DNA from: AP-16 sp046727735
Lineage (GTDB): Bacteria; Pseudomonadota; Alphaproteobacteria; Rhizobiales; Xanthobacteraceae
Reading direction: 5' to 3'
Length of the DNA stretch: 64,000 bases
Assembly (NCBI GenBank): GCA_046727735.1
Contig: JBKPDF010000032.1
Location: 1 to 64,000 of the forward strand
Positions 23,569 through 32,731 of the stretch are shown here, in pieces. Below the pieces are notes generated by a model, which was not told the DNA's origin, ran no database searches, and saw only the letters and a list, made by a program, of their open reading frames with translations. The position numbers were made by a program, and so were the translations under genes. Position 1 is the first letter of the stretch. Every line of letters begins with the position of its first letter.

Positions 23569-26496
23569 ATGAATGCGATCCTGGTCAAGATCTTCGCGAC
23601 CGCCCTTGCGCTCAGCCAGGTGACCACCCAGCCCGGGACGGTCAAGACCCAATTCGACCCGGCGCGCGACCAGCAAGCGGTGGTGCAGATTCTGCGGGCC
23701 GGCTGTGCCCATATCCGCAAGGCGTTCGACATCGAGGACGTGAACATCGACGAGCTCATCGCGACCGCGATGAACGATCCTCAGGCTCTGGGTGCCAGCA
23801 TCAAGGCTCTGCACGGGCTCAAGTTCGAGGACTTGTTCACCGCGTATCGGCAATTCTGCAAGAACGAGACCGTGGAGCACTCGCCGGTCGATGTCGACGA
23901 GGTGATCGCATTTTACAACAACGCGGCTGCCGAGCTGCCCGACGAGACCCGGCTCAAGGGCTTCAAACCGCGCGGCATGAGCGTGGTGCTCGACCGCGGC
24001 GACAGCCGCTTCGCCGACATGGCACCTCCCGATCAACGGCGGCTTCCCGTGCCGCTGAGCGGGATCCCCGAGCTCGCGCAGAAGGCCTTCGTCGCCGCCG
24101 AGGACAAGCGCTTCTTCCAGCACAAGGGCATCGACGAGCGCGGCATGGTGCGGGCGTTCCTGGGCAATCTCGCGGAGCCGGGGAGGCCGCAGGGCGGGTC
24201 GACCATCACCCAGCAGGTCGCCAAGAATCTGCTGGTGGGCGATGACGTCACCTACGAGCGCAAGATCCGCGAGATCCTCGTCGCCTCCCGGCTCGAGCAG
24301 GTGCTCGGCAAGCCGGAAATCCTCGCGCTTTATCTCAACTCGATCTATCTGGGCCGCGGATCGTGGGGGGTCGAGATGGCGGCGCAGAGCTATTTCGGCA
24401 AGTCCGCCGGGGAGCTCAGCTTGGCCGAAGGCGCACTGCTGGCCGGACTGACCAAGGGACCGAATTATTTCAGCCCAGACCGCCATCCGGATCGAGCGCG
24501 GGAACGCCTGGCCTACGTGCTCAATCGAATGCAGGAAGACGGCATGATCGATGCGGGCCAAATGCGGGACGCCTTGGCGACGCTGCCGCAAATGGTCGCC
24601 TACGAGCGGGTGCGCCGCGATACCGGCTTTTACTTCGTCGATCATGTTGGCCGCGAAGCCAAGTCGGCGGCCGGCATCGATATTCTGGCGGGAGCCTCCT
24701 ACACGATCCACTCGACCATTCATGCCGGACTGCAGCGTGCGACCGAAAATGCGCTGCAGGACGGGCTTTCGGCTTACGAGCGCAGCACCGGACGGGTGCG
24801 TTTTGCCGGACCCGAGGCAAATCTTGCCGACGCGGTCCAGCGCATCGAGGCCGAACGCACAGCGAAGGTGGGGGCTGCGCGCGAACCGGCCCAAGCCGGC
24901 GAGCCGGCGCTGCCCGCATGGCAGCAGGCGCTGCAATCGGCGCGGCTGCCGCTTTACGACGTGCACTGGCCCGCGGCCGTCGTTGTCGCGATAGCGGGCG
25001 GCAAGAACGCCGGCATCCGCGTCGGCTTGGCGGACGGCAGCATCCTGCCGCTCGTGAGTCCTCATGTCGGCGTTCGGCGCGCGATCAAACTTTATGACGT
25101 CGTCTTCGTTCAGATCCTCGAAGGCAAAGGGAAATCGCCGCCGCGTGCCGAACTGCGCGTGCCGCCCGTCGTCCAAGGTGCCGCCTTGGTGCTCGACAAC
25201 AAGACGGGCGGCATCCTGGCGATGGCGGGCGGATTCTCCTACCCGGTGAGCCAGCTCAACCGCACCACGCAGATGCGGCGGCAGCCGGGCTCGGCGCTCA
25301 AGCCGATCACCTACTTGGCTGCGCTCGAAGCGGGCTTGCAGCCCAACACGCTGGTGCTCGACGAGCCGATCACGTTTGCGCCGATCGGCAATGCCACTTA
25401 TGCGCGCGAGCGCGATTACTGGTCGCCGCGCAACTACGACCGCGGCAGCTCCGGCGTGACCACGCTGCGGCGCGCGCTCGAAAATTCCAAGAATCGCGTG
25501 ACCGCGCGGCTGCTGGACGGCGGCATCAAGAACGATCCCGAGCAGAGCCTCGACCGCATCTGCGAGGTCGCGATGGAGGCGCAGCTCTATGGCGAATGCG
25601 TGCGGTATTATCCCTTTATTCTGGGCGCGCAGCCGGTGCGAATGATCGATCTCGCGGCGTTTTACGCGGCTGTCGCCAACGAAGGCGTGCGGCCCTCGCC
25701 GCACGCGATCGACTCGATCGAGCAGAACGGCTCGGTCTTGTACCGACACGAATCGCGGCCCGCCGCGATCGGCTCCGCCGACCCGGCCATGTTCTATCAG
25801 CTCAAGACCATGCTGCAAGGCGTGGTCGAACGCGGCACCGCGCGCGCGATCCGGCAGCTCGCCCCGTACGTGGCCGGGAAGACCGGCACCTCCGAGCACG
25901 AGAACGACGCGTGGTTCGTCGGCTTTTCCAACGAGGTCACGGTTGCGGTCTGGGTCGGCTATGACAACGCCGGAGACAAGCGGCGCACGCTCGGCGGCGG
26001 CGCGACCGGCGGCAAAGTTGCTGTCCCGATCTTCGAATCGATCATGCAGGCGGTGTGGTCGCAATATGCGCCGCGAACCGTGTTCAACCCGCCGTCGCCG
26101 CAGGCGCGACGCCAGCTCGTCGATCTGCCGATCGATCTCACGACCGGCGATCGGCTGGCCTATGCGAGCCCGCGAGCGTTCGTCGAGCATTTCCACGTCG
26201 ACCGTCAGGGCCAGCTCGAAGACACCCAGTACCGGCTCGTCGGCCGCGGCAACATCTACGCCTATCGCGACGGCGACCTGTTCGGCGAAACCGAGCCGCC
26301 GCCGGGCTGGAGCTATCCGCCGGGCTCCACCTATGACGACCGCTCCGCGCCGACTTCGCCGTGGCGTTTTTCGCCGCGGCCGCGGCTTTCGCCCTGGGGC
26401 GGCTTGTTCGGCGATCCCTACTGGTGGGGAGGCGACGGCCGCCTGCGCCCGCGCCGAGTCGATCCCGACTATTTCTGGGGCCGCCGCGGCTTCTGA
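23569..26496 (+). CDS. Bifunctional penicillin-binding protein, class A (PBP1-type)
   Basis: 975 residues; TTG 23539 is an alternative start. A short hydrophobic N-terminus (ILVKIFATALALSQV) looks more like a signal sequence than a strong anchor. About 130 residues of unrecognised helical sequence follow. The GT51 glycosyltransferase domain has E178 in FVAAEDKRFFQHKGI and GGSTITQQVAKNLL. The transpeptidase domain has S575-x-x-K578 (GSALKP), S640-K-N (ENSKNRV) and K771-T-G-T (GKTGTSEHE). The C-terminal 70 residues are rich in Trp, Pro and Arg. It polymerises and crosslinks peptidoglycan. The EcfG-type promoter implies stress-specific wall synthesis; the start codon is uncertain. Confidence 0.9.
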   Translation: MNAILVKIFATALALSQVTTQPGTVKTQFDPARDQQAVVQILRAGCAHIRKAFDIEDVNIDELIATAMNDPQALGASIKALHGLKFEDLFTAYRQFCKNETVEHSPVDVDEVIAFYNNAAAELPDETRLKGFKPRGMSVVLDRGDSRFADMAPPDQRRLPVPLSGIPELAQKAFVAAEDKRFFQHKGIDERGMVRAFLGNLAEPGRPQGGSTITQQVAKNLLVGDDVTYERKIREILVASRLEQVLGKPEILALYLNSIYLGRGSWGVEMAAQSYFGKSAGELSLAEGALLAGLTKGPNYFSPDRHPDRARERLAYVLNRMQEDGMIDAGQMRDALATLPQMVAYERVRRDTGFYFVDHVGREAKSAAGIDILAGASYTIHSTIHAGLQRATENALQDGLSAYERSTGRVRFAGPEANLADAVQRIEAERTAKVGAAREPAQAGEPALPAWQQALQSARLPLYDVHWPAAVVVAIAGGKNAGIRVGLADGSILPLVSPHVGVRRAIKLYDVVFVQILEGKGKSPPRAELRVPPVVQGAALVLDNKTGGILAMAGGFSYPVSQLNRTTQMRRQPGSALKPITYLAALEAGLQPNTLVLDEPITFAPIGNATYARERDYWSPRNYDRGSSGVTTLRRALENSKNRVTARLLDGGIKNDPEQSLDRICEVAMEAQLYGECVRYYPFILGAQPVRMIDLAAFYAAVANEGVRPSPHAIDSIEQNGSVLYRHESRPAAIGSADPAMFYQLKTMLQGVVERGTARAIRQLAPYVAGKTGTSEHENDAWFVGFSNEVTVAVWVGYDNAGDKRRTLGGGATGGKVAVPIFESIMQAVWSQYAPRTVFNPPSPQARRQLVDLPIDLTTGDRLAYASPRAFVEHFHVDRQGQLEDTQYRLVGRGNIYAYRDGDLFGETEPPPGWSYPPGSTYDDRSAPTSPWRFSPRPRLSPWGGLFGDPYWWGGDGRLRPRRVDPDYFWGRRGF

Positions 26497-26509
26497 CCGG
26501 AGAGCCTGA

Positions 26510-27535
26510 ATGGGGACATCTCGCGCGCTCGCGCCGTTTCTCGCGCTCGCGATTTGGACCGGCACGGGCGTGACCGCCGGGGCGGAGGAATTCCGGATTG
26601 CGGAGGTCCGCTCGCTTGCCGCAGCGGACGCGACTGCGCTGCAGCCGCACGCCATCGCCTTTACCGATCATCACGAGGATGCGCTGGCCGATCCCTCGAC
26701 CGGACTGATCCGGTTCGAGGACTGGGCGCAGGCGATGCCGGCGCAGAGGCAGTTCCTCGCGCTTTATCCGAGCTTCGTCGAGCCGACGATCGATCTCGTC
26801 GAGGACGGAATCACCAAGCCGCACAAGGAGAAGCTGCACGTGTACGTGGCCGAGGCTCGCTTCCTGTTGGCGAAGCCCGCAGCCTCGGTCGACCTCGGCC
26901 GTTACGTCGCGATCGCCTTTCTCGAGCGCATCGATCCGAAGATCAGCCATCGGGCGATCGCACCCGCCGATATCGATCCCGCCGCGAACCACAACCCCGA
27001 TCGGGACTGGTGCGGGGCCAAACTACGGGCGCTGTGCATCGAATCCCGCTACGAGCTGGAGGGCAAACTGCCGGCCGGCATCCGCGTTGCCAACCAGCTG
27101 GTGGAGAAAAAGAAGAAGATCGACGATTTCCTTCGATTCCAAAGCGAGCTGCGGCTGCTCTCGCCCGCGGAGCTCGACCGCACGGGCTTGAGCAGGCTCA
27201 CCGGTCTCGATGCGCCGATCGCCGGCGCGATCGAGCAGAACATCTTCTACGTCAACCAAGTCATGCAATTCGGCAAGTTCATGGCCGTGCTGCAGCCGGA
27301 CCCCGCGCAGCCGAGCAGGAGCGTGGTCAGCGCCTTCATCGCGCTCGCGCTGAAAACCCGGGTGATCGAGAACAAGAACAAATATGCGAGCGTGCCGGTG
27401 CTGCGCAATCTGGTGCCCGGGCAGGTTCTGGTCGGCAAGAGCTCGTTCAATACCGGAACTTCGCTCAGCGCCGGCCTCCCGGCCTACGCCCGAAACCAGA
27501 TCAAGGCCGTCGCCGGCATCCTCGACCACGAGTAA
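26510..27535 (+). CDS. Secreted hypothetical protein downstream of PBP
   Basis: 341 residues, not recognised. Signal peptide 1-24 (RALAPFLALAIWTGTGVTAG). The mature chain is mixed alpha/beta, with blocks SFVEPTIDLVEDGITKPHKE, DRDWCGAKLRALCIESRYEL (two cysteines), and the lysine run VEKKKKIDDFLRF. The C-terminal third repeats small residues (LVGKSSFNTGTSLSAGLPAY). It starts 13 bases after the PBP stop codon, so it is almost certainly cotranscribed and may assist or regulate that synthase. No enzymatic motif seen. Confidence 0.75.
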   Translation: MGTSRALAPFLALAIWTGTGVTAGAEEFRIAEVRSLAAADATALQPHAIAFTDHHEDALADPSTGLIRFEDWAQAMPAQRQFLALYPSFVEPTIDLVEDGITKPHKEKLHVYVAEARFLLAKPAASVDLGRYVAIAFLERIDPKISHRAIAPADIDPAANHNPDRDWCGAKLRALCIESRYELEGKLPAGIRVANQLVEKKKKIDDFLRFQSELRLLSPAELDRTGLSRLTGLDAPIAGAIEQNIFYVNQVMQFGKFMAVLQPDPAQPSRSVVSAFIALALKTRVIENKNKYASVPVLRNLVPGQVLVGKSSFNTGTSLSAGLPAYARNQIKAVAGILDHE

Positions 27536-27546
27536 CAGCTGGTCGT

Positions 27547-27563
27547 GACCGCCGCGGGCGGTC
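27547..27563 (+). terminator. Hairpin after PBP operon
   Basis: Perfect seven-base-pair stem GACCGCC/GGCGGTC with a three-base loop, 12 bases after the 26510-27535 stop codon. There is no strong T tract. Possible terminator of the PBP operon. Confidence 0.45.
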
Positions 27564-27688
27564 GAGCGCTCCTAACAAACAGCCGTTAACCGTTCCGTGC
27601 GGCTGATTGCCGGCGCCGCTTCAAAATCCCGCAATTCTTCGGCATATTGCCGCAGGATATGGCCGGAGTCAGGGGGCCGATTTCCGCC

Positions 27689-28192
27689 ATGCGGTATGTC
27701 ATGTTCCTGCTCGCGCTGGCGTGCATCGGAGCCGGCGACGCGCGTGCGAATGTCGTGATCGCGATCGACAAGACCCAGCAGCGCATGTCGGTCAGCGTCG
27801 ACGGCGAGGATCGCTACACTTGGCCGATCTCGACCGCGCGCGCCGGCTACGTCACGCCAAACGGGAGCTATCATCCGGAGTTGCTGGCGCGCCGGTGGTT
27901 TTCGCGCAAGTATTACGGCTCGCCGATGCCGCACTCGATCTTCTTCCATGGGGGATTTGCGATCCACGGCAGCTACGAAATCTCGCATCTTGGTCGTGCG
28001 GCCTCGCACGGCTGCATCCGGCTGCATCCGGACCACGCCGCCGTCCTGTTCGCGCTGGTCAAGCAGGAGGGAAATGCCAATACCGAGATCGTCGTGACCG
28101 GCTCGGACCCGGTTGCGCGGCATATCGCCGGAGGCCGCCGAAACTATTATTTTCCTTGGTTTGCTCACCGCGGCTTCTACGGCCGGTTTTGA
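27689..28192 (+). CDS. Small L,D-transpeptidase (YkuD domain), secreted
   Basis: 167 residues. Signal peptide 1-19 (MRYVMFLLALACIGAGDARA). YkuD domain: VVIAIDKTQQRMSVSVDGE at the start, then the active site with HGSYEISHLGRAASHGCIRL, catalytic C109. It crosslinks peptidoglycan through L,D bonds. It follows the stress-linked PBP gene pair in the same direction, with a hairpin between, and is the second YkuD protein within 6 kb. No EcfG-type site was found directly upstream. Confidence 0.9.
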   Translation: MRYVMFLLALACIGAGDARANVVIAIDKTQQRMSVSVDGEDRYTWPISTARAGYVTPNGSYHPELLARRWFSRKYYGSPMPHSIFFHGGFAIHGSYEISHLGRAASHGCIRLHPDHAAVLFALVKQEGNANTEIVVTGSDPVARHIAGGRRNYYFPWFAHRGFYGRF

Positions 28193-28208
28193 TCGGCGGC
28201 TTCCGTGT

Positions 28209-30962
28209 TCAGGCGCGCTCGCTCGCGTGCAACACGGCAAACGGCATGGTCGCGAACAGCTTCGCGACCGGAATTTCCGCCTGCGAAAAACTGCGGCCCG
28301 AGGCCAGCAGGTCGCGGAGCGGTCCGAGGCCCCCGCAAAGCAAAGAGGCGCGCCAGTCGGCGCCACGCGGCCATGCGCGGCCGCCGTCGGTGAACCGGCC
28401 GAAATGGCGGCCGACGACCACGATCACCGCGTCACGACCCCGATAACGCCGGAAAGCGAGCACATGCTCCTTGTGCTCCCCCTCGATCGGAACAGGCGCG
28501 TAGTCGCCTTCGCGGAACAGCGCTCGGTGGTCCTGACGCACCGCGAGCAGCCGGCGCGTGAGCGCAAGCTTGATCTTTCCGTCTTGCCAACGAGCCTGCA
28601 GCGCGCGCCAGTCGGGCGGGTCGATATCGGCGAGCGCCGTCCGGCGCGCCGCGAAATCCACCGGGCGGCGGTTGTCGGGATCGACCAGCGAAAGATCCCA
28701 GAACTCGGTGCCCTGATAAAAGTCGGGCACCCCGGGAATCGTCGCCTTGATCGTGAGCTGCGCGAGGCCGTTCAGCGCGCCCAACAGCGCCGCGCGGCGG
28801 GTGAACTCGTCGAAAGAGCCAATGAAATCCGCCGATGCGCGGGCATCGAGAATGCCGGCGATGAACGCCGTCAGCCCGCGCTCGTAGGGTTCGTTCGGAT
28901 CGAGCCAGCTCGTTTGCAGCTTGCTCTCGCGCGCCGCCTTGACCGCGTAGGCCTGCATTCGCTCGACGAAGTTTGGATTCGGAGCCTGCCACGGCCAGGC
29001 GCCGAGCAGCGCCTGGTAGAGCAGATATTCGTGCCCGGGCGAGGGCGCGGGCGTGCCGGCGGAGCGATCGAGGAAACGGCGGTTGGCCTTGCTCCATGCC
29101 TGCACGCGCTCGATCCACTCGCCTGCGAGCTCGGACAGCGCCGCCAAGCGCATCCGCGCATCCTCACCGCGCTTGGTGTCATGGGTCGCGCTCGCCGTCA
29201 TTCCGATCGGCGATTGCCGGGCGCGCGTGGCCATGCGCTCGTGAAATTCCGGGATCGAAACGGGAGGCGCCGCCGGATCGCCCCCGACCTCGTTGCAGGC
29301 CAGCAGCCGCAGGTATCGATAGCATACGGTGTCTTCCAGCGACTTCGCCATCAAGGGGCCGGTGAGCTGCTGGACCTTTCGGACAAATTCGCGAACGCGG
29401 CGTCGGCTATAACCGGAACTTTTCGGCGCGATGAGATCCAGCGTGAGCGTTGCCTGCAGGAAATCGAATACCGGACCGCAGCGCGGGTCGTGCGCCTTGG
29501 CTTCGCGGATCGCCCGCGCGATCATCGCCCGATCGTTGACCGAGGCGCCCACTCGTCCGACGTAAGTGCGGTAAACCGGAAAATGCAGCAAATAAAGCTC
29601 GAGCGCTTGCGCAAGCGCCGCGCGCTCAAAATCCCGGCTTTGCCAGTGTCCGGCGGCGATCCGCGCCAAGAGCCGCACGAGCGCGCCGAATTCCCCGCCG
29701 AACATCGTCTCCAACACGGTGCGTTTGGCCTGAAGCAGCATCTCGGAGAACGTCGCTCCATTGCCGGGGATTGTCCGGCGGTGATGTTCGAGCGCATCGA
29801 GCCCGTCCGCATCGAGCAGCGTTCGGGCGATGACGTTCAGCCATTCATATCCGGTCGCTCCCGCAATGCCGGCGAGCTCGGGCATCGGTTCGCCTTCGCC
29901 GAGGATCTTTTCGACGATGACATAGAGGGGTCGGGATGCATTGCCGCGTGCTTGCGCTACAGCATGCTGCAGCGACCGGCAGTATTCACTCGGATCGGAC
30001 AGGCCGTCGATGTGATCGAGCCGCAATCCTTGCAGCCGGCCCTCGCCGATCAGCCGCAGCACCAAGCGATGCACGGCCGCAAACGTGTCGGGGTCTTCGA
30101 CGCGAAGTCCCGCAAGATCATTGATGTCGAAGAATCGCCGGTAATTGATTTCCCTCGTCGCCAGCCGCCAGTACGCGACGCGATAGTGCTGGCGCTCGAG
30201 CAAACGGTTCAGCGCGCGCGTGCCGGCGCCGCCGCCCTGCGGACGGTAGGATTCTAGACCGCGTTCGATGAGCGGCGCCGCCTCTTGCGATGCCGCCAAT
30301 CTGCACTTGAGCGTCGCAACCTGCTCGCTCGTTTGTGCCCCAGCCTCGGCAAGTTCCAGCAACCGGCGACCGGCCTCGCTTCGGTGCGCGCGCGCGGCAG
30401 CGGCAAGGGTGCGAAGCAGGCGCGGATACAGATCCGGCCGGATCGGCAGCCGGTGCTGGTGATACCAAGCGGAAAAGCTTCCTTCGGCGGCAGCGAATTT
30501 CAGCTCTATCTCGCCGGCTTCGAGCGCTTCGCCATAAGGCCGGCCGAGGATCGGCAGCAGCACCCGGCCGCGATTCGAAGGCGCATTCCAGTCGATATCG
30601 AATGCGGCCGCATGCGGCGAACGCGCGCCCCATTCGAGCACGTCGAGCCACCATGCATTATCGTTGCCGCCGATGCCGACGTGATTGGGCACGAAATCCA
30701 GGATCAGCCCCAAATCGGCGCGCGCCAACGCTTGCGACAATCTTGCGAACCCGGCCTCCCCGCCGAGCTCCGGATTGAGGAGATTGTGATCGACGACGTC
30801 GTAGCCGTGAGCGCTGCCGGGGCGGGCTTTCAGGAACGGCGAGGCGTAGACATGGCTGATGCCGAGCGCCTTCAGGTAAGGGACGAGCTCCGCCGCGGCA
30901 TCGAAGCCGAAGTCCCGCGAGAGCTGCAGCCGATAGGTCGCGACCGGAACGTCGGGCGGCAT
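28209..30962 (-). CDS. treY: Maltooligosyl trehalose synthase
   Basis: Isomerises the reducing end of a maltodextrin from alpha-1,4 to alpha,alpha-1,1, giving a maltooligosyl trehalose. GH13_26 family, 917 residues, normal length. Motifs: VATYRLQLSRDFGFDAAAEL, ISHVYASPFLKARPGSAHGY, LILDFVPNHVG, the catalytic aspartate in GLRLDHIDGLSDP, the acid/base in YVIVEKILGEGE and MTASATHDTKRGEDAR. Its ATG shares one base with the treZ stop (TGATG). Last gene of the six-gene operon that begins at glgE. Confidence 0.96.
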   Translation of the reverse strand: MPPDVPVATYRLQLSRDFGFDAAAELVPYLKALGISHVYASPFLKARPGSAHGYDVVDHNLLNPELGGEAGFARLSQALARADLGLILDFVPNHVGIGGNDNAWWLDVLEWGARSPHAAAFDIDWNAPSNRGRVLLPILGRPYGEALEAGEIELKFAAAEGSFSAWYHQHRLPIRPDLYPRLLRTLAAAARAHRSEAGRRLLELAEAGAQTSEQVATLKCRLAASQEAAPLIERGLESYRPQGGGAGTRALNRLLERQHYRVAYWRLATREINYRRFFDINDLAGLRVEDPDTFAAVHRLVLRLIGEGRLQGLRLDHIDGLSDPSEYCRSLQHAVAQARGNASRPLYVIVEKILGEGEPMPELAGIAGATGYEWLNVIARTLLDADGLDALEHHRRTIPGNGATFSEMLLQAKRTVLETMFGGEFGALVRLLARIAAGHWQSRDFERAALAQALELYLLHFPVYRTYVGRVGASVNDRAMIARAIREAKAHDPRCGPVFDFLQATLTLDLIAPKSSGYSRRRVREFVRKVQQLTGPLMAKSLEDTVCYRYLRLLACNEVGGDPAAPPVSIPEFHERMATRARQSPIGMTASATHDTKRGEDARMRLAALSELAGEWIERVQAWSKANRRFLDRSAGTPAPSPGHEYLLYQALLGAWPWQAPNPNFVERMQAYAVKAARESKLQTSWLDPNEPYERGLTAFIAGILDARASADFIGSFDEFTRRAALLGALNGLAQLTIKATIPGVPDFYQGTEFWDLSLVDPDNRRPVDFAARRTALADIDPPDWRALQARWQDGKIKLALTRRLLAVRQDHRALFREGDYAPVPIEGEHKEHVLAFRRYRGRDAVIVVVGRHFGRFTDGGRAWPRGADWRASLLCGGLGPLRDLLASGRSFSQAEIPVAKLFATMPFAVLHASERA

Positions 30963-32731
30963 CAGCCGATGCCCCAGAACACCGACCAGGCCGGCAGGTC
31001 GGGCGGCGGCGTTCCGCCCCAGATCGGTTTTCCGCGGTCAAGATCGCTGGGGCGCCGGCGCGGTAGTGAGCCGACATTGGCGAGAAGAGAGAGCCGGCTG
31101 CCGTCGCCCAACCGCCAACGCGCCACGAGCACGCCGTCGCGCCACGCCGCCTGCGCATCGCTGCGCTTCAGAGCTTCCAGGCGCGGCGCGATGTGCTCCC
31201 GGCGCAATGCGAGCAGCCGGCGCACGAGCGCGAGCCGCTCGCGATGCGAGCCGCGATCGCGCGCGCCCCAGTCGAGCACCGCAGAACGGAACGTCGATTC
31301 CGCGAGCGGGTCCGGCAGCGCCTCGGCGGACAGGCCCGAATACGCGGCGGCGAACTCCGCCGTGCGTCCGTTCCGCACCGCGTCCGCCAGCGCGCCGTGG
31401 AAATCGCAGAAGAACGGAAACGGCTGCGTCGCCCCCCATTCCTCGCCCATGAACAGCATGGGCGGCATCGGCGCGAGCAGGAGAATCTGCAGCGCCGCCT
31501 CGATCGACGGCGCCGGTGCGAGCACGGACAGTCGCTCGCCGAACGGCCGGTTGCCGACCTGATCATGGTTCTGGAGAAAGTCGACGAAAGCGGTGGGCGG
31601 CAGCGCGGCACTTGGTTCGCCGCGGCGCGCGCCGTTGCGATAGGCCGACGGCTCGCCCTGATAAGCGAATCCCGACGCAAGAATCCGGGTGAGTTGCTCC
31701 CCGGGCGACCGCGCGTAGTCGCCGTAGTACCCGCCGTGCTCGCCCGCCAGCAGCACGTGCCAGGCATGATGATAATCGTCGTTCCATTGCGCCCGATATT
31801 TGCCGTTCGGCGGCTCGCTCGTGGGATCGAGCAGGCTCGCGCAATTGTCGTCGTTCTCGAGAATGAGGTGGATGCTACGACCGGTCTCGGCCGCAAATGC
31901 CCCGACCGCGCGGCTCAAGTCCGCCAGCAACGGCGGCGTGCCCGGTTCCTTGATGGCGTGGACGGCATCGAGCCGCAAGCCGTCGAAGCGGTAATCCCCA
32001 AGCCAGGCGAGCGCGTTCTCGATGGCGAAGCTGCGGACCTGTGGCACGTTGTAGTCGATGGCATCGCCCCAGGGCGTCGCATGCGAACTCGTGAAGAACC
32101 TCGGCGCATACCGCCCGAGGTAATTTCCCTCCGGGCCGAAGTGATTGTAGACGACATCGAGAAACACCATCAGCGAGCGTTGGTGTGCCGCGTCGATGAG
32201 AGCCTTGAGATCTTCGGGGCGGCCGTAAGCGCTGTCCGGTGCGAACGGCAGCACGCCGTCGTAACCCCAGTTCCAGCGTCCGGCGAAATCCGCGACCGGC
32301 ATGAGCTCGATGGCGGTGATGCCGGTTTCGGCGACGTCGTCGAGCTTGTCGATCGCACTCCGAAAGGTGCCCTCGGAGGTGAAAGTTCCGACGTGCAGCT
32401 CGAGAATGACGGCTTGCGCCCACGGGCGCCCGCGCCATTGGGTCGCTTGCCACGGGAAGCGGGGATCGACGACTTCGCTCGGGCCATGCACGTCTTCGGG
32501 CTGAAAGCGCGAAGCGGGATCGGCAACGATCTGATCGCCGTCGATGCGGAATTGGTATCGCGTCCCCGGCCCGGCGGCGGCGATGGTTACCTCGAACCAA
32601 CCCTCCGGGCGCGCCTGCATCGGGTAAAGACGGTCGAGCACGACCTCGACCCGCCCGGCGGCCGGTGCCCAGAGCCGAAATGTCACGCCCCCCTCGGGGT
32701 CGAGCCGCGGTCCGAATCGCGCGGCGGTCAT
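30962..32731 (-). CDS. treZ: Malto-oligosyltrehalose trehalohydrolase
   Basis: Releases trehalose from the TreY product. GH13_10 family, 589 residues. N-terminal beta domain GGVTFRLWAPAAGRVEVVLD, then AVILELHVGTFTSEGTFRSA, the nucleophile in FDGLRLDAVHAIKEPG, the acid/base region HLILENDDNCASLL and LQNHDQVGNRPFGERL. The start at 32731 (MTAARFGPRLDPEGG) overlaps the glgX stop as ATGA, so the start is well fixed and translational coupling is likely. Confidence 0.96.
   Translation of the reverse strand: MTAARFGPRLDPEGGVTFRLWAPAAGRVEVVLDRLYPMQARPEGWFEVTIAAAGPGTRYQFRIDGDQIVADPASRFQPEDVHGPSEVVDPRFPWQATQWRGRPWAQAVILELHVGTFTSEGTFRSAIDKLDDVAETGITAIELMPVADFAGRWNWGYDGVLPFAPDSAYGRPEDLKALIDAAHQRSLMVFLDVVYNHFGPEGNYLGRYAPRFFTSSHATPWGDAIDYNVPQVRSFAIENALAWLGDYRFDGLRLDAVHAIKEPGTPPLLADLSRAVGAFAAETGRSIHLILENDDNCASLLDPTSEPPNGKYRAQWNDDYHHAWHVLLAGEHGGYYGDYARSPGEQLTRILASGFAYQGEPSAYRNGARRGEPSAALPPTAFVDFLQNHDQVGNRPFGERLSVLAPAPSIEAALQILLLAPMPPMLFMGEEWGATQPFPFFCDFHGALADAVRNGRTAEFAAAYSGLSAEALPDPLAESTFRSAVLDWGARDRGSHRERLALVRRLLALRREHIAPRLEALKRSDAQAAWRDGVLVARWRLGDGSRLSLLANVGSLPRRRPSDLDRGKPIWGGTPPPDLPAWSVFWGIG

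Noticed and set aside
23515..26655. 1046-codon open frame antisense to the PBP gene
   Set aside because: The PBP strand has all GT51 and transpeptidase motifs; the reverse frame has none.
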